Source: Ferruginibacter sp. HRS2-29 (GTDB taxonomy: Bacteria > Bacteroidota > Bacteroidia > Chitinophagales > Chitinophagaceae). From it: DNA of 64,000 nucleotides. A program made the position numbers and the translations under genes. The notes beneath the pieces were generated by a model. It saw only the letters and a list, made by a program, of their open reading frames with translations. It did no database searches and had not been told where the DNA came from. Positions 8,369 through 16,546 of the stretch are shown in pieces; position 1 is the stretch's first letter; every line of letters begins with the position of its first letter. The DNA is taken from the NCBI RefSeq assembly GCF_024343615.1, contig NZ_RJUB01000006.1, forward strand, positions 46,753 to 110,752. Reading direction: 5' to 3'.

Positions 8369-8776
8369 ATGATGGATATGACGAAACAAGTAGCGGATCT
8401 TTTTTTGCTGGCATTACCGATAGCCTGCATTGCCTGGACGGTTACGCATGAGGAGATATTCCGCGAGCCGCGGGAATTCTGTGTGAAAAAATCAAAAGAT
8501 TGCAGGAATGTTCTGCAACGTAAATTCTTTTATGTTTTTACCTGCGAATATTGTTTCAGCCATTATGTAACGTTGGCTTTTCTTTTCATCAGCGGCTATC
8601 ATCTATTGTTTGAGGATTGGCGCGGTTATCTTATAGGCGGCTTTGCGCTTGTATGGATAGCTAATATTTACATGAGTCTCTTCGGGCTTGTAAGAGTGGG
8701 TATGAAGCGGGAAAAGATGGAGGCGGATATAAAGGAAGTGGAGCTGAAAGAAGTAAAAGAAGAAATTAAGAATTAA
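8369..8776 (+). CDS. Small integral membrane protein of unknown function
   Basis: A 135-residue protein with about three hydrophobic segments (around 8-25, 58-80 and 85-105), a CEYCFSHY motif near residue 57 and a charged Lys/Glu tail predicted to coil. The CxxC next to a membrane segment recalls DUF1360-like membrane proteins, but I would not assign the family. The last codons (KEEIKN) and the stop are formed by the TTAAGAA repeat that follows, so the C-terminus has been shaped by that repeat. ATG at 8369 is the first of two close in-frame starts. Confidence 0.65.
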   Translation: MMDMTKQVADLFLLALPIACIAWTVTHEEIFREPREFCVKKSKDCRNVLQRKFFYVFTCEYCFSHYVTLAFLFISGYHLLFEDWRGYLIGGFALVWIANIYMSLFGLVRVGMKREKMEADIKEVELKEVKEEIKN

Positions 8777-8884
8777 AAATTAAGAATTAAGAATTAAGAA
8801 TTAAGAATGCTGATGGATGCGATAAGGAAATGCAATTAGTAGAGTTCATTCGTAATTCGTAATTGACAATTCGTAATTAATTAA
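8764..8884. repeat. TTAAGAA and TTCGTAA word repeats
   Basis: TTAAGAA words fill 8764-8808 and TTCGTAA words fill 8848-8884, with about 40 unique bases between. The first block overlaps the end of the membrane-protein gene, the second overlaps the stop of an outer-membrane protein remnant on the other strand. Confidence 0.8.
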
Positions 8885-8976
8885 AGCGGAAGGTAAATGA
8901 CACACCCGAAGAAGAAGCCGTTCTGCCAAAAAGAAAGTCTTCATAGAAGGCCTGCCAATGACCACATCATCACTTT
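8877..8976 (-). pseudogene. 3' tail of an outer-membrane beta-barrel gene
   Basis: On the minus strand a short frame reads GHWQAFYEDFLFGRTASSSG then VSFTFRFN and a stop at 8877-8879. Alternating residues ending in aromatic Phe just before the C-terminus are typical of the last strand of a beta-barrel. A TGA closes the frame upstream, so only about 30 codons remain. Identification rests on the tail alone. Confidence 0.35.
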
Positions 8977-9000
8977 CAGGAAAATACTTAAGTGTTTGAA

Positions 9001-9987
9001 TTACAATTTTTTCTTAAAACATACACTGTTTTCTACACCTGCATACTGACCGTAGTTTGGGATCACGGAATAGTTGTTTTTTTTGTACAACGCGATGGCT
9101 TCGGGTTGCCGGATGCCCGTTTCGAGTACACAAGTAGAGTAACCTAATTCCTTTGCCCAAGCTTCAAGAGCTGCCAGTAACAAACCTGCAATCCCTTTGC
9201 CACGGTAAGCGGGCAACACATACATACGTTTTACTTCCATGCAGGAATCGTCGAATTCCTTGATGGCCCCGCAGCCAACAGCCATGCCTTTATAATACAT
9301 GACCAGCACATGTTTGATATGGGTGACATGATTGTATTGTGCATAAAATGCATGTTCATCCCCATCGCGGATGGCGAGATCAGCATCTAGTTCAGCTACC
9401 AGCTTTTTGAAATCAGGGTTGGCAGATTCAGTTCTGATAATAGTGAAATTACCGGGACGGTTTGCTTTTTTCAATTCAAGCCAATTCGTTGGGGCACCTT
9501 CGTAATCAAATACCTCCACGAGTTCGAAACCCGATTTGCGGAGCACTTTTACAGAGTTTTCATTTTTGGGATCGGTGATGGCATAAATGGATTCAACATC
9601 AAAGGTTTCAAAGCCGAAATCTATGGCCGCCCGGGAAGCTTCCGTAGCATAGCCTTTTCCCCAATGTTTCTTTTTAAAGCGATAGCCTAATTCGTAAAAG
9701 TTGATATGGCCATTCAATGGCTGGTTGAAATATTTCAATCCGCACCAGCCAAGCCATTCATTCGTTTTTTTATCAACAACCGCCCAGCGGGCAGTACCAA
9801 ATTGTTGCTGCTGAGATCGGAGCATACCAATCACCTCACGGATCTTTTCAATAGAATCCACCGGTTTGTTTTCGATATATAAGTGCACTTCAGGGTCGCT
9901 GTCCATTTCAAACATGTCAGCATCATCTGTCATTTCTATTTCGCGAAGAATAAGCCTGGGGGTTTCTGCAAAAATTTTCATACCCAA
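9001..9987 (-). CDS. Tandem GNAT acetyltransferase (two GNAT domains fused)
   Basis: A 328-residue protein with two acetyl-CoA-binding GNAT domains. The N-terminal domain (about 5-170) is of the RimJ/RimL type (ETPRLILREIEMTD, HWGKGYATEASRAAIDFGF, NENSVKVLRKSGFE), usually active on N-terminal amines or amino acids. The C-terminal domain (about 178-328) is a different GNAT (MEVKRMYVLPAYRGKGIAGLLLAALE, ETGIRQPEAIALYKKNNY). The R/Q-x-x-G-x-G/A loops, HWGKGYA and YRGKGIA, are present in both, so both may bind acetyl-CoA. The true start may be the second Met. Substrates cannot be told. It is flanked by repeats on both sides and has no operon partner. Confidence 0.85.
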   Translation of the reverse strand: MGMKIFAETPRLILREIEMTDDADMFEMDSDPEVHLYIENKPVDSIEKIREVIGMLRSQQQQFGTARWAVVDKKTNEWLGWCGLKYFNQPLNGHINFYELGYRFKKKHWGKGYATEASRAAIDFGFETFDVESIYAITDPKNENSVKVLRKSGFELVEVFDYEGAPTNWLELKKANRPGNFTIIRTESANPDFKKLVAELDADLAIRDGDEHAFYAQYNHVTHIKHVLVMYYKGMAVGCGAIKEFDDSCMEVKRMYVLPAYRGKGIAGLLLAALEAWAKELGYSTCVLETGIRQPEAIALYKKNNYSVIPNYGQYAGVENSVCFKKKL

Positions 9988-9990
9988 AAA

Positions 9991-10137
9991 TAGGGGTTTA
10001 GGGGGTTTAGGAAAATATTACTGCTTCCTAAGCCCCTAAAATTCTAAACCCCTAAACTTCTAAACCCCTAAACTTCTAAACCCCTAAACTTCTAAACCCC
10101 TAAACTTCTAAACCCCTAAACCTCTAAACCCTAAACT
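9991..10137. repeat. Tandem 15-16-base repeat CCCCTAAACTTCTAAA with partial inverted arm
   Basis: From about 10032 the unit CCCCTAAACTTCTAAA is repeated about six times up to 10137, and 9991-10010 holds two inverted TTTAGGGG words, so the block can fold into a hairpin. It begins just upstream of the GNAT start and ends within the stop codon (10136-10138) of the downstream hydrolase. Related words occur at 42354-42423. Confidence 0.85.
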
Positions 10138-10957
10138 AACTCTGAAAGAATTCCAAGAGGTCTTTATTGATCGTTGCAGCTTCGGTAGTAGGCATGCCAT
10201 GCGGGAAGCCCGGGTAGGAGATCAGTTTGCCATTTTTCAGCAATGCCACAGCTTTCGGTGCAGTGATCGCATAGGGAACTATCTGGTCGTCTTCGCCATG
10301 TAGCACCAGCACGGGGATATCCACACTTTTCAGGTCTTCGGTAAAATCTGTTTCAGAAAAGGCTTTTACACAGTCGTGGTGTGCTTTTACAGAACCCATC
10401 ATCCCCTGGCGCCACCAGTTGTCGCGTACACCCTGGGATATTTTTGCCCCTTCGCGGTTGTAGCCATAAAATGGTAAGGTAAAATCCTGGAAGGTTTGTG
10501 AACGGCTGAATGCAGTCCCGTTGCGGATATCGTCGAATACGGATGGAAGTACTCCATCGGGGTTGCTGTCGGTTCTTACCATCAGTGGAGTAACGGCGCT
10601 GATGAGCACGGCTTTTGCCACGCGGCCTTTTCCATATTTTGCAACATAACGGATCACTTCGCCGCCGCCGGTAGAATGGCCCACGTGGATGGCATCTTTG
10701 AGGTCGAGAGCCTGTACCAGTTCTGCCACATCAGCAGCATAAGTATCCATTTCATGTCCTTCGGAAACCTGCGAAGACCTTCCATGCCCGCGGCGGTCAT
10801 GGGCGATCACGCGATATCCTTTTTGCAGAAAAAACATCATCTGGTTATCCCAGTCGTCGCCGGACAAAGGCCAGCCATGATGAAAAACGATCGGCTGGCC
10901 TGTGCCCCAATCCTTGTAATGAATTTCAGTACCATCTTTGACAGTGATCTTGCTCAT
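10136..10957 (-). CDS. Alpha/beta hydrolase, non-haem haloperoxidase/arylesterase type
   Basis: I start this at the ATG 10957 (MSKITVKDGTEIHYKDWG), giving 273 residues; the frame runs 32 codons further upstream but those residues are atypical. Fold markers are FHHGWPLSGDDW (oxyanion loop), GHSTGGGE (nucleophile Ser), GEDDQIVP (acid) and FPHGMP (catalytic His). This set matches the cofactor-free chloroperoxidase/arylesterase group, which hydrolyses esters and can form peracids. It is probably cytoplasmic, as no signal peptide is present. The stop codon is supplied by the CCCCTAAAC repeat. Confidence 0.85.
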   Translation of the reverse strand: MSKITVKDGTEIHYKDWGTGQPIVFHHGWPLSGDDWDNQMMFFLQKGYRVIAHDRRGHGRSSQVSEGHEMDTYAADVAELVQALDLKDAIHVGHSTGGGEVIRYVAKYGKGRVAKAVLISAVTPLMVRTDSNPDGVLPSVFDDIRNGTAFSRSQTFQDFTLPFYGYNREGAKISQGVRDNWWRQGMMGSVKAHHDCVKAFSETDFTEDLKSVDIPVLVLHGEDDQIVPYAITAPKAVALLKNGKLISYPGFPHGMPTTEAATINKDLLEFFQS

Positions 10958-11123
10958 GTGTGTTGATTTAATTATCGTGATGAAATAAATGATGTGGAAA
11001 GCAGCCGGAAAGGACTTTACCGGGTATACCGGTATAGCCAGGTGTAGGCACACAATTTACAAAATAATCGGAGATATAACAGGAGCCGAAAAGGATTAAA
11101 GAAAAAATAATAATGCCCGTCGG

Positions 11124-11303
11124 TCACTTTCTTTTTTTCAGCGGCTTATCGTTACTGGCTTTAGTTTCAATGACTTCATTCTGCTTTTTAGCCGCTTTGA
11201 TGCTGGTGATGGATTCCTTGTCATTGTTATCATGATTTGCCGAACGGAAGTTTGTTTCTTTATCTTTTGTTAGCGGGGCTGATTTTTTTACTGTCTTTGC
11301 CAT
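11124..11303 (-). CDS. Small basic hypothetical protein
   Basis: A 59-residue Lys-rich protein starting MAKTVKKSAP and ending KPLKKRK. I chose the ATG at 11303 because residues before it look unlike protein from this genome and lie in repeat DNA. No domain is recognised; the composition suggests a disordered, possibly nucleic-acid-binding protein. Support is codon pattern and the sensible start only. Confidence 0.4.
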   Translation of the reverse strand: MAKTVKKSAPLTKDKETNFRSANHDNNDKESITSIKAAKKQNEVIETKASNDKPLKKRK

Positions 11304-11430
11304 AAGGTGGTTTTGGAAAAAAAGTACAAAACACGTACCAAGGAAGGATAAACGCAGATTATAGTTGATTACGCAGATCTCGCAGATTATATTCTGCTTG
11401 CAGAAAATGAAGATTGCGTACCGGGGAGAA

Positions 11431-11620
11431 GGGATCACAGATTTTAAAGGGATAAAGGGGATTGCACAGATTATTTTCTGCTTTGCAGAAAACCAACATG
11501 CAGTTTATAAGAACTTGGTTTCATAAAAGTAAATCAAGTTCTTACAAACTGCATTTAGTTTTTCACGCAGTGAAAAATAATCTGTGCAATCCCCTTTATC
11601 CCTTTAAAATCTGTGATCCC
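11431..11620. repeat. Perfect 47-base inverted repeat with nested second hairpin
   Basis: Arms 11431-11477 and 11574-11620 are perfectly complementary over 47 bases. Inside the loop, 11498-11517 and 11535-11554 form a second hairpin (19 of 20 bases). The right outer arm encodes the last seven residues and stop of the PepSY protein (stop at 11596). The 11341-11430 stretch carries CGCAGAT words of the same style. Confidence 0.9.
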
Positions 11621-12723
11621 CTTTTTTTCTTCCTTCTTCCCCACCAGATGATAAATCCCGTTACCGGCAGGCTCGCCGCGATCAGGCTTCCGAAGAAAGC
11701 GAGTATTTTGCCCGGCAGCCCCAGCACAGCACCCACATGGATATCATAATTCATGCGTACTATCTTATCAGCAACTTTTGCATCCCTGAATGCCCCGGCG
11801 TAACTGCCTGTTGCCGGGAGATCTTTGCCGGTGTATTGATCGTGGTGATAAAAATCGGTATTATAATATGTACCAGGGCGATGATTGATACCTACTTCAA
11901 TGGGGTCGGTGTTGGTGGACGGGAAGTAGATGCCGAGGCTTTCATTGTCTTTTAAGGTTAACAAATGTTCTTTCCAGATCACATCCGCCATGTTTTTGCT
12001 GATGGCTACTTTGGTGGTATCGGATAGGGGATGCGCATGTTCTACGGGAGTTTTGCCACCGCTGCTTACCCAGTAAACCGTTTTGGCAAACCATTGAAAA
12101 CCGAATACGAGCCCGGTAATAGCCAGGAAGATGGCCACCCAGGTCATGTAAAATCCGAGTACATTATGCAGGTCGTAATTTTTTCTGCGCCATCTGGCAC
12201 TCCATTTTACCGAAAAGCGTTGTTTGCGTGCTGCTTTGTTTTTGGGCCACCAGAGAATGATCCCGGAGATCATCATCACCAGGAAGATCAGTGTGGCTGA
12301 AGCCATGACAGGCTGCCCGATATTATCCGGGAGCCAGAGATAAAAATGCCCATCGAGTATGAAACGGAAAAAATCCTTCTTCATGTTCCTGTGCTTTGTA
12401 ACATGCCCGTTGTATGGGTTTACATAAACGATCTCGTAATGATCCGCATCATAATAAGAAACCACCGCGGCCTTTGCCGGGCCCGGATATTCGATGCCCA
12501 GCGCTTTTTTGGAAACAAGCACCTGTTCGGCTATCACACGGATATCGGATGGCGGGAGATAGGCGACATTTTCCTTGGGTACTTTTTTGTAAGGTTCGGT
12601 GAGGTTGCGTATCTCGGTTTCAAAAGCGAGTATACAACCGGTGATGCCCAGGATAACGACGATAACCCCTGAAGCCAGGCCGAGCCAGAGATGAATGATG
12701 CGTACCAGTTTTTTAAATGTCAT
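11596..12723 (-). CDS. PepSY-associated membrane protein (ferric-siderophore reductase-like)
   Basis: A 375-residue protein of the PepSY-TM family. Hydrophobic segments lie near 10-33, 140-160, 190-215 and 335-360; the N-terminal IHLWLGLASGVIVVILGITG motif is characteristic, and conserved His residues in the membrane segments could bind haem. Family members often accompany TonB-dependent siderophore receptors and are thought to reduce iron released in the periplasm. Here it follows the siderophore receptor on the same strand with 181 bases between, holding a hairpin that may lower its expression. Its C-terminus lies inside an inverted-repeat arm. Confidence 0.85.
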   Translation of the reverse strand: MTFKKLVRIIHLWLGLASGVIVVILGITGCILAFETEIRNLTEPYKKVPKENVAYLPPSDIRVIAEQVLVSKKALGIEYPGPAKAAVVSYYDADHYEIVYVNPYNGHVTKHRNMKKDFFRFILDGHFYLWLPDNIGQPVMASATLIFLVMMISGIILWWPKNKAARKQRFSVKWSARWRRKNYDLHNVLGFYMTWVAIFLAITGLVFGFQWFAKTVYWVSSGGKTPVEHAHPLSDTTKVAISKNMADVIWKEHLLTLKDNESLGIYFPSTNTDPIEVGINHRPGTYYNTDFYHHDQYTGKDLPATGSYAGAFRDAKVADKIVRMNYDIHVGAVLGLPGKILAFFGSLIAASLPVTGFIIWWGRRKKKRGSQILKG

Positions 12724-12769
12724 ATCCTGAAAAATGTACCTTTTTTATTTATACTGCAACGACTCAAAT

Positions 12770-12903
12770 ACGGACGACGTACGACCGACGACGGACAACC
12801 GATGCTTTTTTAAAGTTGAAAATTTATACTATCTATGATAGTATTTTAACCTTCAGCTTGAACGAAGTAGCGGTCGTCTTTTGTCTGTCGTCCGTCATCT
12901 GTT
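12770..12903. repeat. GACGACGGACAAC word hairpin
   Basis: The left arm (12770-12802) and right arm (12868-12903) are imperfect inverted copies built from ACGACGGAC-like words; the spacer contains a small ACTATC..GATAGT palindrome. It sits between the siderophore receptor and PepSY genes and touches the receptor stop at 12905. Same words at 37126-37455. Confidence 0.75.
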
Positions 12904-12904
12904 C

Positions 12905-15283
12905 TTAAAACTTATAACTCACGCTAAACCTTGCATTGGTGCCCGGTTCAGCCTGCCAATAGTAATGATCGGCATAAGGCCCGCCCGAATATAAATATTT
13001 ATTCAGCAAATTATTTACCACCAGGTTGAAACCGATCTTTTCTTTCTGATAAGACAAACTACCATCCATGCGGAAATAATCCGGCAGGCTGTATTGTGAG
13101 CCATCAAATACATACCAGGGAGAACGTTTTACCTGGTATTGATAACCAACGGAAATACCGAAACCGGTGAGGGCGCCTTCGTCTATGCGATAGTTCAGCC
13201 AGGCATTCTGTACATGTTTGCTTGATCCCGGTACCTGGTTGCCCACGTTTTTAGGATCGGAATCTTTGGTCGTTTTTGCTTCCGTGAATGCATAGTTGAT
13301 GATCACATCCAGCCCACGAACGATCTGGCCGCGGATATCCACTTCAACACCTTTGGTTTTTTGCTGGCCTGTCTGCCTGTAATAAAATTGTCCGGTGGGA
13401 TCTCCGTTATTGTCATAAACAGGATGTTCCGGATCAATAGTAAGTACATTGTTGCGGGTGATCTGGTAGGCAGATACCGCTGAGTTCCATTTACCATTCA
13501 GCCAGTCGCGTTTGAAACCAACCTCCATATTGGTTCCGTTGATAGGGTCAAATGCTTTCTTCTGCCAGTCGCTGCCGTAATTTTCTACAAACGATTCATC
13601 CCTCAGGAAATATGCAGAAGTGTTTTGATCGATCGAATAGCTCAAACCTACACGTGGCGTGAATTTGCTGTTTTTGGAATCACCATTGTATGCATCGCCC
13701 GCTTTCAAAGTGGTGTATCTGCCGGCAAGGGTTAAACGAAGTTTGTTTTCGAGGAAACCAAGTTCATCCTGCGCATAAAAACCGGAGTAAGCGTTGTAAT
13801 ACCGAACACCCCTGTCGCGTACATTTTTGGTACGGTCAAATGTCGGGGGAGTTGCCAGGCCGTACACAGGCGCGTAGATATTGAACGGGCCACCGAGGTT
13901 TCCGCTCTGACTGAAGTCGTGGTAATAATCTTTATTGCTGATATCCAGTCCGCCGAGTATCTTTTGTGTAACAGCGCCGGTCCTTACTTCACCATTCAAA
14001 AACATCTGTCCCATTTTGCTGGTACCAAGGATATCCCAGATGCCATTGGTGCGTTGTACAATACTGTCGTTGGTAGGATCAAATCCTGCAACCCACATGG
14101 ATGAGCCTTCCTGCTGGTAATTGAAATAAGCCATCTGTGCCGTGAATTTCCAGTCGTTGTTGATCTTATGATCGAATATCGCGAGAATGCTGCGGTCGTT
14201 CATTTTAGTTTTGGGGATATTGTTTTCCGTATTGGTAAAACTTTTTGGAACGGTAGCATACCCCGTTTTTGCAAAAACATAATTGGAGCCGATCACGTTC
14301 ACTTCAGAATATTGCTGGGTGTATTCCAGCGTGATAGCGGTTTTGTCATCCACCAGGTATTTCAATACCGGCACGATAGAGTAGCGGTTGTTGAAGTCAA
14401 ATTGCCTGTGAGAACCTTTTTCCTGGCCCATTACGTTGAGGCGGTATAATAATTTTCCGTCTTTTGATAACTTTCCATCAAGGTCGATGGTGGCACGGTA
14501 CATATCAAAACTTCCTATAGATAAACCGATCTCACCTTTGGTACGACCGCTTGGTTTTTTTGTAACAACATTGTAGAAGCCGCTCGGGTCGCCGTTTGCC
14601 AGCATGAAACCTGCCGGGCCTTTTACAAATTCAATGCGTTCTACCATGCTCATGTCTTCCGTAAGCGGCCCCCAGGTGGTAGATACATTCATCCCATTGC
14701 GGAATGCGCCCACATTGCTGCCCCGCATGGTGATACGTGCATAGTTGTCCCAGTGCTCGATCCTTGTAGCGCCGCTTACGTTGCGGGTAACACCTTCAAG
14801 CATGTCGAATATCTGCTGGTCATTGATCAGCTTTGCAGTTACTACCTGTATGTTCTGCGGGATTTCGAGAATGGAACTTTGCAGGCGCATGGAAGAAGAA
14901 ACGCGGTTGGTCTTGAAACTATTCTTATTGGCAACCACCACCACTTCGTTCAGTTCTTTGTTGGTCTGCACCAGTTCAAAAGATATATCTGTTGTTTTTC
15001 CCGGGGTAACAGTCACTTCCTGCTCCAGGTCTTTATAACCCACAAGGCTGACCAATACCGTGTATTTCCCGGCTTCGATATTTTTTAGCTGGAAAGCGCC
15101 CCGGTTGTCAGCCGTAGCATTTTTAGCCGTATTCTTTAAAAGGATGGTCACACCTTCCGCAGGTTGTTTGTCGGCCGTGATGATCTTCCCGGAAATTGAT
15201 CCTGTTGATTGCTGTGCAAAGAGGTTGGCAGAGATCATTCCGAGCAGCATTAAGAGCATCGCTGTTTTCTTCATAATGTTCAT
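12905..15283 (-). CDS. TonB-dependent siderophore receptor
   Basis: A 792-residue outer-membrane receptor. A signal peptide (about 1-24, ending LFAQQ) is followed by a carboxypeptidase-regulatory-like domain (SGKIITADKQPAEGV; 28-112), then the plug (SSILEIPQNIQVVTAKLINDQ, MRGSN, ERIEFVKGPAGFMLANGDPSG) and a 22-strand-type barrel ending in FSVSYKF. The plug wording matches the ferric-siderophore receptor class (FhuE/FpvA-like). It imports a ferric chelate using TonB-ExbBD energy. With the PepSY protein downstream it forms an iron-uptake unit. A -7-type box lies about 105 bases upstream. No regulator is adjacent. Confidence 0.9.
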   Translation of the reverse strand: MNIMKKTAMLLMLLGMISANLFAQQSTGSISGKIITADKQPAEGVTILLKNTAKNATADNRGAFQLKNIEAGKYTVLVSLVGYKDLEQEVTVTPGKTTDISFELVQTNKELNEVVVVANKNSFKTNRVSSSMRLQSSILEIPQNIQVVTAKLINDQQIFDMLEGVTRNVSGATRIEHWDNYARITMRGSNVGAFRNGMNVSTTWGPLTEDMSMVERIEFVKGPAGFMLANGDPSGFYNVVTKKPSGRTKGEIGLSIGSFDMYRATIDLDGKLSKDGKLLYRLNVMGQEKGSHRQFDFNNRYSIVPVLKYLVDDKTAITLEYTQQYSEVNVIGSNYVFAKTGYATVPKSFTNTENNIPKTKMNDRSILAIFDHKINNDWKFTAQMAYFNYQQEGSSMWVAGFDPTNDSIVQRTNGIWDILGTSKMGQMFLNGEVRTGAVTQKILGGLDISNKDYYHDFSQSGNLGGPFNIYAPVYGLATPPTFDRTKNVRDRGVRYYNAYSGFYAQDELGFLENKLRLTLAGRYTTLKAGDAYNGDSKNSKFTPRVGLSYSIDQNTSAYFLRDESFVENYGSDWQKKAFDPINGTNMEVGFKRDWLNGKWNSAVSAYQITRNNVLTIDPEHPVYDNNGDPTGQFYYRQTGQQKTKGVEVDIRGQIVRGLDVIINYAFTEAKTTKDSDPKNVGNQVPGSSKHVQNAWLNYRIDEGALTGFGISVGYQYQVKRSPWYVFDGSQYSLPDYFRMDGSLSYQKEKIGFNLVVNNLLNKYLYSGGPYADHYYWQAEPGTNARFSVSYKF

Positions 15284-15387
15284 GTATGGTCTGGTTTATA
15301 TGTGTTTTAAATGAAAGGTCTTTTAATTATCTTTTTTAAAATTTCAAGCTGGCGCAATGTTTATTGCATACCGAAGTGATACGGGCG

Positions 15388-15395
15388 CAAATGTA
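15388..15395 (-). promoter_or_regulatory. Putative -7 box of the siderophore receptor promoter
   Basis: On the minus strand TACATTTG fits the Bacteroidota -7 consensus TAnnTTTG and would give a leader of roughly 100 bases. No clear -33 TTTG is seen at the right distance. Confidence 0.35.
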
Positions 15396-15489
15396 TCTGC
15401 ACCAGGGTGGTGGCGACGTTGTAATCGGGAAAAATGTTTACGAATGCGGTAAAAGGCGGTGTAGGAAAGCCTATTGTCAGAGAAGTGTA

Positions 15490-15602
15490 AATTTATTGAA
15501 CCACAGGACCAAGAGTAGTACAGAGTAGCACAGAGCTAAGAATAGAATATATTAATTCTCCCTCTGTGTCCCTTTGTGTCTTTATGTGTCTTTGTGGTTC
15601 TC
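15490..15602. repeat. Low-complexity hairpin of CACAGAG/TGTGTCTTTG words
   Basis: The left part (15495-15540) repeats GTAGCACAGAG-like words, the right part (15555-15600) repeats TGTGTCTTTGTG-like words, partly complementary. The rest of 15284-15490 holds only the receptor leader. The block abuts the stop of the FtsX-like remnant at 15604. Confidence 0.6.
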
Positions 15603-15603
15603 C

Positions 15604-15705
15604 TTATTCTGCACGCAAACTTTGAGCAGGATTTGTCATCGATACTTTCAATGCTTTGTAACTGATGGTAAGGCCCATACAGGTGATGAAGATCAAAGCG
15701 AAACG
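15604..15705 (-). pseudogene. 3' tail of an FtsX/MacB-type ABC permease gene
   Basis: The minus-strand frame reads FALIFITCMGLTISYKALKV then SMTNPAQSLRAE and stop. A final membrane helix followed by NPxxSLRxE is the usual C-terminus of Bacteroidota FtsX-like permeases (MacB family). The rest of the roughly 800-residue gene is absent, so this is a remnant of about 33 codons. It ends one base beside a word-repeat hairpin. Confidence 0.55.
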
Positions 15706-15773
15706 GCGAACATAACATCCGGAATTAACCTGAAATGCTGTGTTCGCCGTGTCCATGTGCCGTTGTGTTTGAC

Positions 15774-16529
15774 TTACAGTTGCGTACTCCAGTACAACTG
15801 TGCGATCCATTGTTTCGAATCTTCATCTTCATCCGAACTCCAGTCTTTCACCCTTTCTTTGAGTGTAGATTTGAGAACGGCATTGGTCATATATTTTTTG
15901 GCAGATGCCGGCTTGATCACTTTTTCGTCTACATTTTGTGTAGTGATCTTAGTAGCGATATAAGATGTATACATCCTCGGAATGGTAAGCCCCAGTATGG
16001 TTCCGGGCAAGCCGCTGATAGAGCATGGCCCGCCTGAAAGCGTGATCTCATCGGTGTAAAATGCGAATACGTATACGCTGTCCATGATCACACCAACAGC
16101 CTTGCGGCAATTATAACCCGCTATGATGCGGCTTTCGTTGGATAATTTCCATTGAATGTTGCGAACGGAATCTTCTACATTGAAATTAGAACCATACACA
16201 TTTTTCTGCATGATGTATTTCCCGGTGTTATGATCAAAATACCAGGAATTTTCTTCATCGCTCTTGCGAAGGAATTCAGGTACTTTGGCGCCGGGTTCCC
16301 AGTGGTCAAATTTGAAGATGCTTTTGTTGTCGGCGAATGTAAGTGTATAAAAACCTGTCTTGAACTGCGAGGTCATATTCTCTTTGAGCATTTCCGCCCA
16401 GGAACTTGTGCCCAGCGTTTTTACAACATTTGTCTTCACTTCGTATTCGATCACCCCTTTGGAAATAAATTGCTGCGAATTTGCCTGCAGGCAACAAAAC
16501 AGCGCAACTATTGATATGATTGTTTTCAT
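15774..16529 (-). CDS. GLPGLI family protein
   Basis: A 251-residue exported protein with a signal peptide (MKTIISIVALFCCLQANSQQ). The family-naming motif is present as SISGLPGTILGLTIPR near residue 170. The family is restricted to Bacteroidota; members are thought to be periplasmic and are usually encoded beside a large outer-membrane barrel. That is the case here: the barrel gene ends 17 bases upstream on the same strand, so the two form an operon. Molecular function is unknown; a role in barrel maturation or peptide handling is only inferred from the pairing. Confidence 0.9.
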   Translation of the reverse strand: MKTIISIVALFCCLQANSQQFISKGVIEYEVKTNVVKTLGTSSWAEMLKENMTSQFKTGFYTLTFADNKSIFKFDHWEPGAKVPEFLRKSDEENSWYFDHNTGKYIMQKNVYGSNFNVEDSVRNIQWKLSNESRIIAGYNCRKAVGVIMDSVYVFAFYTDEITLSGGPCSISGLPGTILGLTIPRMYTSYIATKITTQNVDEKVIKPASAKKYMTNAVLKSTLKERVKDWSSDEDEDSKQWIAQLYWSTQL

Positions 16530-16546
16530 CCTTTAAGTTTAAGTAG

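Noticed and set aside
9991..10137. CRISPR-like appearance of regular repeats
   Set aside because: Units are only 15-16 bases and run together with no unique spacers; no cas genes in the window.
10958..11053. Upstream extension of the haloperoxidase-like hydrolase
   Set aside because: Residues are unlike family members, which begin at the Met before SKITVKDGTEIHYKDWG.
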